DNA of 64,000 nucleotides from an uncultured Winogradskyella sp. (GTDB lineage: Bacteria; Bacteroidota; Bacteroidia; Flavobacteriales; Flavobacteriaceae), in assembly GCF_947501905.1 (NCBI RefSeq), contig NZ_CANMXL010000002.1:496001-560000 (forward strand), read 5' to 3'. Position numbers and translations under genes: made by a program. Positions 8,731 to 16,084 of the stretch are shown piece by piece. The notes under the pieces were generated by a model. That model did not search any database. It was not told where the DNA came from and saw only the letters and a list, made by a program, of their open reading frames with translations. Positions within the stretch are counted from its first letter, which is position 1, and each line of letters opens with the position of its first letter.

Positions 8731-9147
8731 ATGAGTAAGTATATAAAGTTCTTTTTAGTAGGTCTATTCTTTGGAATTGTTTTGGTTAAATCTGAAGCCG
8801 TTTCATGGTATCGCATTTTTGAGATGTTTAAGTTTCAGTCTTTTCATATGTATGGCATTATTGGCTCTGCAGTAACTACCGGTATTTTATTATTATTAAT
8901 TTCAAAAAAAATAAAACTAAAAACCATAAAAGGCAATCTTTTAACCGTTCCAAAAAAGGATTCAGGATTCAAAAGATATATTATTGGTGGTAGTATTTTT
9001 GGGTTAGGTTGGGCGCTTTGTGGCGCATGCCCTGGCCCAATGTATATTTTATTTGGGACTGGTGCATTCTCTATTATTATTGTATTAATCGCTGCAATTT
9101 TTGGAACATATATGTATGGCATATTAAAAGATAAACTACCTCATTAA
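8731..9147 (+). CDS. YeeE/YedE-type sulfur transporter, second half (DUF6691/PmpB-like)
   Basis: 138 aa from ATG 8731 (MSKYIKFFLVGLFFGIVL). The same frame is open further upstream, but that part lies inside the previous gene and reads as non-coding. Four hydrophobic segments are visible. The family motif CGACPGP places Cys97 and Cys100 at a membrane re-entrant, the equivalent of the thiosulfate-relay cysteines of TsuA. It presumably assembles with the preceding half-protein. The stop overlaps the next ATG by one base (TAATG), indicating translational coupling to the TauE gene. Confidence 0.87.
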   Translation: MSKYIKFFLVGLFFGIVLVKSEAVSWYRIFEMFKFQSFHMYGIIGSAVTTGILLLLISKKIKLKTIKGNLLTVPKKDSGFKRYIIGGSIFGLGWALCGACPGPMYILFGTGAFSIIIVLIAAIFGTYMYGILKDKLPH

Positions 9148-9947
9148 TGGAAGTCAATCAAATATTAGGATATGTCGCATCAGTTATTGCCGGAATTATC
9201 ATGGGACTAATTGGTGGAGGAGGCTCTATACTAACCGTTCCTATTTTGGTATACCTTTTAGGGTTCAACCCTATTGTAGCTACAGCGTATTCCTTATTTG
9301 TTGTTGGAGCCACATCTACTATTGGTGCAGTACAAAGTCTAAGGCGAGGTCTAGTAGATTATAAAGCGGCAATAATTTTTGCAATTCCTTCTATTATTGG
9401 CGTATACTTAACTAGACGTTATTTGGTACCTGTTCTACCAGATGTTATGTTTAGCATTTCTGATTTTAAAGTAACTAGCGGTATTTTTATAATGCTTGTT
9501 TTTGCTGTCGTTATTCTGCTTGCTAGTATTTCTATGATAACCAAAAAGGCGAATAGTATAGATGATGATGAACCAGACTCGAACTACAATAACTATTTAG
9601 TTATAATCTTTGGTTTAGTCACAGGAATTATTAGCGGTTTTGTAGGAGCTGGTGGTGGTTTTCTAAATATTCCTGTTTTAGTTTTCTTTGTAAGATTGCC
9701 TATGAAAACAGCTATAGGCACATCGCTTTTTATTATTGCTATAAAATCTTTGATAGGTTTTTTAGGCGATATCGAACATATTGATATTGATTGGATGTTT
9801 CTCCTAAAATTCACCTCACTTTCAATAATAGGAATCCTTATAGGAATATATTTTTCAAGGTTTATAGATGGAAAAAAACTAAAGAAAGCATTTGGATATT
9901 TCACCTTAATAATGGGGTCTTATATTATCTGGAAAGAGCTTCTATAA
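9147..9947 (+). CDS. TauE/SafE family sulfite/anion exporter
   Basis: 266 aa with about eight membrane segments in two repeated halves. Each half carries a glycine-rich family motif: GLIGGGGSILTVPILVYLLG near 20-40 and GFVGAGGGFLNIPVLVFF near 162-180. TauE/SafE members export sulfite, sulfoacetate or related anions. Sulfite is the product of persulfide dioxygenases such as the one encoded next, so the pairing makes biochemical sense. It overlaps the previous stop by one base. A Crp-type palindrome begins 4 bases after its stop, so the downstream gene can also be transcribed separately. Confidence 0.9.
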   Translation: MEVNQILGYVASVIAGIIMGLIGGGGSILTVPILVYLLGFNPIVATAYSLFVVGATSTIGAVQSLRRGLVDYKAAIIFAIPSIIGVYLTRRYLVPVLPDVMFSISDFKVTSGIFIMLVFAVVILLASISMITKKANSIDDDEPDSNYNNYLVIIFGLVTGIISGFVGAGGGFLNIPVLVFFVRLPMKTAIGTSLFIIAIKSLIGFLGDIEHIDIDWMFLLKFTSLSIIGILIGIYFSRFIDGKKLKKAFGYFTLIMGSYIIWKELL

Positions 9948-9951
9948 GCTA

Positions 9952-9967
9952 TGTGATAAATATCACA
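9952..9967. promoter_or_regulatory. Crp/Fnr-family operator upstream of the CstB-like gene
   Basis: TGTGATAAATATCACA has 7-base perfect arms around AA and matches the Crp consensus TGTGA-N6-TCACA exactly. Its centre (9959.5) lies about 40 bases before the start predicted from the -7 box at 9988-9995, the usual class II activator distance. The regulator itself is not in this window. Confidence 0.65.
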
Positions 9968-9987
9968 TTTTGAAACTACAAGTTTTG

Positions 9988-9995
9988 TAAATTTG
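9988..9995 (+). promoter_or_regulatory. -7 box of the CstB-like gene
   Basis: TAAATTTG matches TAnnTTTG. A TTTG at 9969-9972 is 15 bases upstream, short for a -33 element, which fits a promoter that needs the activator bound at 9952-9967. The leader would be about 15 bases. Confidence 0.6.
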
Positions 9996-10014
9996 TATCT
10001 CAAAAATAAAGAGA

Positions 10015-11421
10015 ATGAAAATAGAACAATTATATACAGGTTGCCTAGCTCAAGGTGCCTACTACATAGAATCTGAAGGTGAGGTTGCAATTATAGATCC
10101 TTTAAGAGAAACACAACAGTACATTGATAAAGCTGAAGCGAATAATGCAAAAATCAAATACATTTTTGAGACACATTTTCATGCTGATTTCGTTTCTGGC
10201 CATGTAGATTTAGCAAAAAAAACAGGTGCTACGATAGTATATGGACCTGGAGCAGATACTGATTATGATATACATTCTGCAACTGATAACGAAGAGTTTA
10301 AAATCGGAAAACTGACCATAAAAGTGCTGCATACTCCCGGACACACATTAGAATCTTCAACTTATTTATTAATTGATAAAAACGGTAAAGACCATGCTAT
10401 TTTCTCTGGTGACACCTTATTTTTAGGAGATGTTGGCAGACCAGACTTAGCCATAAAATCAGATTTAACTAGTGAAGATTTGGCAGGTATGTTATTTGAC
10501 TCGCTTCGTAATAAAATAATGCCTCTGGCAGATAACGTTATAGTATACCCAGCTCATGGCGCAGGATCTGCATGTGGAAAAAATCTAAGTAAAGAAACTG
10601 TTGGTATATTAGGTGAGCAAAAGCAGACCAATTATGCGCTTCGTGCAGACATGACAAAAGCTGAATTTGTAAAAGAAGTTTTAGATGGTATTGCTCCACC
10701 ACCTCAATATTTTGCTAAGAATGCTATGATGAACAAATCTGGCTATGCTGATTTTGAAGACGTTTTAAAACAAGGTGAAGTCCCTTTAAGCGCCGACAAA
10801 TTTGAAGCATTGGCAAATCATGAGTCTGCTCTAGTTTTAGATGTTAGGCCTCAAGCAGATTATATAAAAGGGCACATTCCAAACTCAATATTTATTGGAT
10901 TAAACGGACAATTTGCACCATGGGTCGGTGCTTTAATCACAGACATAAAGCAACCCATAGTTTTAGTTGTTCCTGAAGGCAAAGAATCTGAAGCTGTAAC
11001 ACGTCTTTCTCGTGTGGGCTATGATAACACGTTAGGTTATCTAGAAGGTGGAATAGAAAGCTGGAAAACTTCTGGAAGAGATATAGAAACTCTTGAATCT
11101 ATCTCAGCAGAAATATTTGCAGAACGCGTAAAAAATGATGCTATTAATATACTAGATGTACGTAAAGACGGTGAATATAATTCATCTCATTTAGAAAACG
11201 CACAACACTTTGCTTTAGACTTTATCAATGAAAATATGGGTCAAGTTGATAAAAACAAAAAATATCATATTCATTGTGCTGGGGGTTACCGCTCTGTAAT
11301 TGCAGCTTCAATACTTAAAGCTAGAGGATTTAGTAATTTAGTTGATATTGCTGGTGGTTTTGGAGCCATTAAAAAAACTGATTTGCCGACGACAAGTTTT
11401 GTTTGTCCATCTACACTATAA
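10015..11421 (+). CDS. CstB-like persulfide dioxygenase with tandem rhodanese domains
   Basis: 468 aa. A metallo-beta-lactamase domain of ETHE1 type covers residues 1-240: THFHADF at 53-59, HTPGH with His110, SGDTLF with Asp133, and the downstream PAHGAGSACGK motif. A first rhodanese domain (about 255-350) lacks the catalytic cysteine: Val319 stands where Cys is expected (VPEGKES). The second (about 365-462) keeps it, Cys421 in CAGGYRS. This order, dioxygenase / pseudo-rhodanese / active rhodanese, is that of Staphylococcus CstB, which oxidises persulfides and yields thiosulfate. Neighbouring sulfur transporters support the assignment. Expression is probably controlled by a Crp-type site upstream. 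Confidence 0.92.
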   Translation: MKIEQLYTGCLAQGAYYIESEGEVAIIDPLRETQQYIDKAEANNAKIKYIFETHFHADFVSGHVDLAKKTGATIVYGPGADTDYDIHSATDNEEFKIGKLTIKVLHTPGHTLESSTYLLIDKNGKDHAIFSGDTLFLGDVGRPDLAIKSDLTSEDLAGMLFDSLRNKIMPLADNVIVYPAHGAGSACGKNLSKETVGILGEQKQTNYALRADMTKAEFVKEVLDGIAPPPQYFAKNAMMNKSGYADFEDVLKQGEVPLSADKFEALANHESALVLDVRPQADYIKGHIPNSIFIGLNGQFAPWVGALITDIKQPIVLVVPEGKESEAVTRLSRVGYDNTLGYLEGGIESWKTSGRDIETLESISAEIFAERVKNDAINILDVRKDGEYNSSHLENAQHFALDFINENMGQVDKNKKYHIHCAGGYRSVIAASILKARGFSNLVDIAGGFGAIKKTDLPTTSFVCPSTL

Positions 11422-11423
11422 AT

Positions 11424-11449
11424 AAAAAGCCCACGATTGCGGGCTTTTT
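11424..11449. terminator. Bidirectional terminator between the CstB-like gene and clpS
   Basis: AAAAAGCCC (11424-11432) pairs with GGGCTTTTT (11441-11449) around an 8-base loop. T-runs on both strands serve the two convergent genes. Confidence 0.85.
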
Positions 11450-11451
11450 AT

Positions 11452-11727
11452 TTATACTATTTCGGCACTGAGTCCAGCTTGTAATAGCTTGGAACATCGC
11501 GGCTCTAAATCATCATAAGGACCAGTCTTTACAGTACACTTTCCTTTGTAGTGCACAATAATAGAGCACTGCTCTGCCTGTTCTGGCGTATGGTCACAAG
11601 CATAAATCAATGTGTCAATGACATGGTCAAAGGTATTAACATCATCATTAAACAAAACAATTTCATTCTGTTTGACAACTTCTTCTTCAATTAATAACTT
11701 TTCTTTTATTTTCTCCTGAGATTCCAT
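11452..11727 (-). CDS. clpS: ClpS, ATP-dependent Clp protease adaptor
   Basis: 91 aa, normal for ClpS. The N-degron-binding core is recognisable: ValLeuPheAsnAspAsp-type motif VLFNDDVNTFDHVIDTL at about 23-40 and CSIIVHYKGKC near 53-63. ClpS delivers N-end-rule substrates to ClpAP/ClpCP in the cytoplasm. In many Flavobacteriia clpS follows tpiA and prmA directly; here a metallopeptidase gene lies between. It converges on the CstB-like gene, with a shared bidirectional terminator. The region upstream (11728-11905) contains competing hairpins. Confidence 0.94.
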   Translation of the reverse strand: MESQEKIKEKLLIEEEVVKQNEIVLFNDDVNTFDHVIDTLIYACDHTPEQAEQCSIIVHYKGKCTVKTGPYDDLEPRCSKLLQAGLSAEIV

Positions 11728-11830
11728 TGCTATGAACTATTAAGCTAATTTAAAAAATATTCGTTACTAAAACGATGAATCACTTCATTCTAGCATCCTA
11801 AATATGTTAAAGTTTAATCTAAATACAGAT

Positions 11831-11887
11831 ACCCATTAATATAATAAACATAAAATGGGTTACTCTCTCAAAAGAAAGCAACCCATT
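11831..11887 (-). terminator. Terminator of the metallopeptidase gene with overlapping alternative hairpin
   Basis: AATGGGTT (11854-11861) can pair with AACCCATT (11880-11887), giving an 8-bp stem followed on the minus strand by TTTT, a plausible terminator. It can instead pair with ACCCATT (11831-11837), forming a second, mutually exclusive hairpin. Confidence 0.55.
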
Positions 11888-11905
11888 AAAATAAAATACT
11901 TGATT

Positions 11906-12946
11906 TTAGTTACAAGGACCTAATAATGTCCAACCTCCTGAAACTCTTTCATAGAGATTTCCGAAATAAGTAACTTGGTCTCCAATATTATAGCTTACGC
12001 CACTTTGCCATTCTGAAACTCCATCGCAAGGACCAGTTGGAGTTTCTGGATACATAAACTCCAAGGCAACTACATCATTTGTGTTAAATTCCCCATCTTC
12101 ACTCGTAGAAAAACAAGCTTGCATAACCGATGTTAAATCTCTTCCTGTTGGAGTACCTGGAATATGAACAGCGCCATCAGAACCAGCTCCTTCGTTACCT
12201 TGAGAAGAAGGAGGGCAACTTAACCTGTCAAACCAATCTGAATGTCTGAATCCTACGGAATGTCCAATTTCGTGAGTAATCACGTGCTCATTAACGTTTG
12301 TAGAAAACTGTTCGATATTATATATCTGTACAAACTTATTAGGTTCTCCGGCAGAATTTGGAAAACCTGCAACACCACCTTGGCTATTAGGAGTATTAAC
12401 AGTATTATCGTAAACTACCATGTCTGCAGCTTGGAAATTAGTACCAAAAGTTAAGTTAAACTGTAATGTAGTGTTTAGGTTATTATAGTTATTCACAGCC
12501 CACTGCAAAGCTGTTTGAGCTTTCGAAGATAATGCTTGACTACCTCCTGTGTAACCTAAAATGTCTATAGTCCTATTAGCTCCAGTTACTAAATTAAACG
12601 TACGATATTGACGTTGACCATCTCCGTCTGGATTAATCCATTCGTCTAATTCTTCTGGAGTAAAGGTTATATCATTACCTATGTAATATCTTTCTTCTAT
12701 TGTACCATCAGGCAGGTGAAAATCTCCGACAGAAACTGTTCCAACATCAATATCTAAAGTTCTAATAGAATTAAGTAAATCTGTATCTGTTACTACAGTT
12801 CTATTCTCTAGATTAGTTGTGTTAAGAAAAATATCTTCGTCTAGATTTAATATATCATCTTCAGTAGTATTATCTTTTTCACAAGCAGTAAAAATTAAAG
12901 CAAATACGGACATTAGAACTATCCAATTTTTAATTAAATTTTTCAT
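11906..12946 (-). CDS. Lipoprotein HEIGH-type zinc metallopeptidase (M57-like) with C-terminal CBM5/12
   Basis: 346 aa. The signal peptide ends in the lipobox LIFTAC (Cys22), and the acidic/Lys stretch after it (EKDNTTEDD) resembles the surface-export signal of Bacteroidota lipoproteins. The zinc motif HEIGHSVGFRH starts at His225, with Glu226 catalytic and His225/His229/His235 as ligands, as in the dual-action HEIGH peptidases (M57). A methionine-containing turn (DLTSVMQACF) follows. The last 38 residues (WQSGVSYNIGDQVTYFGN) form a carbohydrate-binding module of type 5/12, usually chitin-binding. It is inferred to be a cell-surface protease able to stick to chitin or similar glycans. It splits the usual prmA-clpS pair and has its own terminator. 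Confidence 0.87.
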   Translation of the reverse strand: MKNLIKNWIVLMSVFALIFTACEKDNTTEDDILNLDEDIFLNTTNLENRTVVTDTDLLNSIRTLDIDVGTVSVGDFHLPDGTIEERYYIGNDITFTPEELDEWINPDGDGQRQYRTFNLVTGANRTIDILGYTGGSQALSSKAQTALQWAVNNYNNLNTTLQFNLTFGTNFQAADMVVYDNTVNTPNSQGGVAGFPNSAGEPNKFVQIYNIEQFSTNVNEHVITHEIGHSVGFRHSDWFDRLSCPPSSQGNEGAGSDGAVHIPGTPTGRDLTSVMQACFSTSEDGEFNTNDVVALEFMYPETPTGPCDGVSEWQSGVSYNIGDQVTYFGNLYERVSGGWTLLGPCN

Positions 12947-13192
12947 TTTTAATTTGAGTTTTGTTAATGTTTTGGTTTAAATCGTTTACGTAAAACAAGA
13001 CATAGAAAGCCTATAGGACCACTATAATGACCCGAAATAAAATTCCTACAATTAAATAATATTATTTACACTAATGTACGCTCTGAAAACGAAAAAAGAT
13101 TACGGAAAAACCACATATTTTTAACAAATTCTTAACTTTTTAGTTAAAATTTTAGGTAGTTTATCGATAACAAACAAAATTGTTAAAAAGTG

Positions 13193-14029
13193 TTAATTAT
13201 TAAACATCAAGGCGACCCAATTATTCCTCTGAAGTTTGTCTGTAAGACCTAAAGCATGTTTTTTACATTCTGTTGTAATTGTGATAATATCATCTTCATA
13301 AAAACCACTTAAAAAGAGTAAGCCATTTTCATTTAAGCACTCTGCATACGTAGAAATATCAGAGAGTAAAATATTACGGTTAATATTTGCTATAATAATA
13401 TCATAAGTTTTTCCATATAAAAGTGCCACATCTCCTTGATATACTGAAGTTTTTGTACACTTATTGCGATCTACATTTTCTAAACTATTGATGTAACACC
13501 AATTATCAATATCTATAGCATCAACGTTTTTTGCTCCAACTTTTTCTGCCAGAATAGCTAAAACACCGGTTCCGCACCCCATATCTAGAACTGATTTGTC
13601 TGTAAAATCATTTCTAAGAATATGTTGAATCATCATATGAGTAGTTTCATGATGCCCAGTCCCAAAACTCATTTTTGGCTCTATAATTAAATCATATTTT
13701 GTTTGGGGCTTATCATGAAAAGGTGCTCTTACTGTAACTTGATTGTCGACTATTATGGGTTTAAAATTCTTCTCCCACTCGGCATTCCAATTGGTTTGCT
13801 CAATTTCATTGAATTTGTAAGTAATTTCAAACTCTTCAGAATTTAAAATCTGTATATCTTTTAAAATATCCTGATACCATTCGTCTTTTTGAATATATGC
13901 TGTTACACCATCTTGGTTTTCAACAAAACTCTCAAAACCTGCATAACCTAATTCTGCAATCAAAATTTCTACAGCTGGTTGTAATGGGAAAACTTTAAAC
14001 TCGTAACCGATATATATGGTATTAGACAT
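13193..14029 (-). CDS. prmA: Ribosomal protein L11 methyltransferase
   Basis: 278 aa. An N-terminal substrate-recognition domain (1-110) is followed by a class I SAM-dependent methyltransferase core: MSFGTGHHETTHMM near 121 and the SAM-binding glycine loop VLDMGCGTGVLAILAEKVGA near 146-165, then IIANINRN near 213. PrmA trimethylates ribosomal protein L11. It follows tpiA with an 8-base gap, so the two are probably cotranscribed. The 246 bp downstream, before the metallopeptidase start, hold no further ORF. Confidence 0.95.
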   Translation of the reverse strand: MSNTIYIGYEFKVFPLQPAVEILIAELGYAGFESFVENQDGVTAYIQKDEWYQDILKDIQILNSEEFEITYKFNEIEQTNWNAEWEKNFKPIIVDNQVTVRAPFHDKPQTKYDLIIEPKMSFGTGHHETTHMMIQHILRNDFTDKSVLDMGCGTGVLAILAEKVGAKNVDAIDIDNWCYINSLENVDRNKCTKTSVYQGDVALLYGKTYDIIIANINRNILLSDISTYAECLNENGLLFLSGFYEDDIITITTECKKHALGLTDKLQRNNWVALMFNN

Positions 14030-14037
14030 AAATTTTA

Positions 14038-14787
14038 TTAAAAGGCATTGACAATAGCAAAGAAATCCTCTGCCTTAAGTGAAGCACCGCCAATTAAACC
14101 ACCATCGACATCTGGTTTTGAAAAAATCTCTTTAGCATTATTTGGTTTTACACTTCCACCGTATAGAATAGAAACTTCATCAGCGACATCAGCACCATAC
14201 TTATCTGCTAATGTTTTACGGATAAAAGCATGCATATCTTGTGCTTGTTCAGGACTTGCAGTTTCTCCAGTACCAATTGCCCAAACTGGCTCATAAGCCA
14301 ATACAATATTTTCGAAAGTATTAGCATCTAAATGAAATAAAGCATTTTGTATTTGACCACCAACTACGTTTTCTTCGTTACCAGATTTTCTATCTGCTAA
14401 TTCTTCTCCAAAACAAAAGATAACTCGTAAACCATTTGCCAATGCAGCATCAACCTTTTTAGCTAAGGATGCATCAGTTTCGTTAAAATATGCACGACGC
14501 TCACTATGACCTAAAATTACAGTTTTAACACCTATACTCTTAAGCATACTAGCACTAACTTCTCCTGTATACGCACCATTTTCTGCAAAATGCATGTTCT
14601 GTGCAACGACTTCAATTGTGTTTTGGCGTAGGGCATCAAAAGCATGCCAAAGATTAGTAAAACTCGGTGCTATCATAACCTCAGCATCTGAAATCTGATT
14701 TTGATTTTTCAAGTCAGTGATTAAAGCTTCCGCTTGTGGTAAGTCATTGTTCATTTTCCAGTTACCAGCAACTATATTTTTTCTCAT
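14038..14787 (-). CDS. tpiA: Triosephosphate isomerase
   Basis: 249 aa, standard length. Catalytic features are visible: GNWKMN with Lys near residue 11, GHSERR with His near 96, and the active-site AYEPVWAIGTG with Glu166. It interconverts dihydroxyacetone phosphate and glyceraldehyde-3-phosphate in the cytoplasm. It leads a short unit with prmA. A -7 box lies at 14822-14829, giving a leader of roughly 28 bases. Confidence 0.97.
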   Translation of the reverse strand: MRKNIVAGNWKMNNDLPQAEALITDLKNQNQISDAEVMIAPSFTNLWHAFDALRQNTIEVVAQNMHFAENGAYTGEVSASMLKSIGVKTVILGHSERRAYFNETDASLAKKVDAALANGLRVIFCFGEELADRKSGNEENVVGGQIQNALFHLDANTFENIVLAYEPVWAIGTGETASPEQAQDMHAFIRKTLADKYGADVADEVSILYGGSVKPNNAKEIFSKPDVDGGLIGGASLKAEDFFAIVNAF

Positions 14788-14821
14788 AATATTGAAGTAT
14801 TGAATCGTATTTTTCGAATTA

Positions 14822-14829
14822 CAAAAATA
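14822..14829 (-). promoter_or_regulatory. -7 box of tpiA-prmA
   Basis: On the minus strand TATTTTTG (14829-14822) fits TAnnTTTG. A TTTG (14859-14856) lies 26 bases upstream, a little far for a -33 element. Confidence 0.5.
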
Positions 14830-14830
14830 A

Positions 14831-14842
14831 GGGTTTAAACCC
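14831..14842. repeat. 12-bp perfect palindrome beside the tpiA -7 box
   Basis: GGGTTTAAACCC is a perfect palindrome abutting the tpiA -7 box and downstream (minus strand) of the permease stop at 14872. It could act as a weak terminator for the permease, since T-rich sequence follows on the minus strand, or as an operator in the tpiA spacer. Confidence 0.35.
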
Positions 14843-14871
14843 GAAGTTTAGTTGACAAATCTCATGTATTA

Positions 14872-15960
14872 CTATGACAGTTTTACACGTGGGTCTAACA
14901 TAGCATAAATAATATCCACCAAAATATTAATGATAATAAAACAGGTTGCTATTACAAGTACAGAACCCATAATCACAGGTAAATCTAGTGTGTTTAATGC
15001 ATTAACAATTTCTTTCCCAAGACCGTTCCATCCAAAAATATACTCCACAAAAACTGCACCTGCCAACATAGAAGCAAACCAACCTGAAATTGCTGTAACT
15101 ACTGGATTTAATGCATTCTTAATCGCGTGATTTTTTATAATCTGAAACTCACTTAAGCCTTTTGCTCTTGCAGTACGAATATAATCTTGACTCATAACTT
15201 CTAAAAGTGAGCTACGCATCAATTGAATAATTACTGCCAATGGCCTAATTCCTAAAACAATAGCTGGTAAGACTAAGTTTTTCCACTTGATGTTTACCTT
15301 TTCTCCAAAATCATCAAGCTCGTAAAGACTACCTGTCATTTCTAAGTTAGTGTATTTATGTAATACAAAACCAAATAACCATGCAAATAAAATAGCACTA
15401 AAAAACGAAGGCACACTCATACCCAACGTACTAAACACCTGAATACTTCTATCTATCCAAGTATCTTTTTTAAGAGCAGAAATAACACCAAATATTAAAC
15501 CCAAAATCATAGCAATAATTATTGCAGATACTGCTAAAACAAAAGTATTAGGCAAAGTCTCTCCAATAACCTGACTCACTTTTTTACCTTGTTTAGCAAA
15601 AGATGCTCTTAGAAAAGGCAATTTAATTACAGTAGTTGTATTACTAATTGTAAAAAGCTTTACTGCTGAATATTTATTAGCTTCTAAATAAGTATAATCT
15701 TCATTATCGGTTGAATGAAAAGACAAAGGTGATAAATCATTAAGGTAGTATAAATACTGAGTCCCTATAGGCTTATCAAAACCATACTTCTTTTTTACGG
15801 CTTCAACTTGCTCAGCAGTTTGGTTTTGACCCAACATCATTTTTGCTGGGTCTCCAGGCAATACCGCAAATAATAAGAATATAACTGTGACTACTCCTAC
15901 TAGAGTAAGAATGGCATAAAGTATTTTATTTAGCAGGTAACTTATCAGGTACTTAAATTT
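14872..15960 (-). CDS. Orphan DppB/OppB-type ABC transporter permease without recognisable start codon
   Basis: The open frame runs from an in-frame TAA (15963-15961) to TAG at 14872, 362 codons. It reads as a full-length oligopeptide permease: an N-terminal segment (YLISYLLNKILYAILTLVG) leads into VLPGDPAKMMLGQ, then the conserved EAA-type loop DYIRTARAKGLSEFQIIKNH near residue 255. However, no ATG, GTG or TTG exists in frame before the PGDP motif; the first TTG (15861) would delete the first membrane helix. An AAG at 15954-15952 is one base from ATG, so the start may have been lost, or a rare codon is used. No DppC, ATPase or binding protein is adjacent. Treat it as complete in sequence but with doubtful expression. 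Confidence 0.75.
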   Translation of the reverse strand, partial: KFKYLISYLLNKILYAILTLVGVVTVIFLLFAVLPGDPAKMMLGQNQTAEQVEAVKKKYGFDKPIGTQYLYYLNDLSPLSFHSTDNEDYTYLEANKYSAVKLFTISNTTTVIKLPFLRASFAKQGKKVSQVIGETLPNTFVLAVSAIIIAMILGLIFGVISALKKDTWIDRSIQVFSTLGMSVPSFFSAILFAWLFGFVLHKYTNLEMTGSLYELDDFGEKVNIKWKNLVLPAIVLGIRPLAVIIQLMRSSLLEVMSQDYIRTARAKGLSEFQIIKNHAIKNALNPVVTAISGWFASMLAGAVFVEYIFGWNGLGKEIVNALNTLDLPVIMGSVLVIATCFIIINILVDIIYAMLDPRVKLS

Positions 15961-15967
15961 TTATAAA

Positions 15968-16084
15968 TCAGTTTGTTTTATCTAGCTTATTTACTTCTTC
16001 TATTGTATAATTTTTGAAAACAAAATCATCACCAAATATGCGCTTTGCATTTTCCTCTACTGTATCTAAAAATCCTGCCTCTGC
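15968..16084 (-). pseudogene. In-frame C-terminal continuation beyond TGA of the DoxX-DUF6624 gene
   Basis: Directly after TGA (16087-16085) the same frame continues for 38 codons (AEAGFLDTVEENAKRIFGDD, then FVFKNYTIEEVNKLDKTN) to a TGA at 15970-15968. The composition is protein-like and matches where DUF6624 proteins end, with the motif ENVN-x-x-R-x-E-x-G-[LF]. The TGA stands where Arg is expected, suggesting CGA to TGA. Confidence 0.6.
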
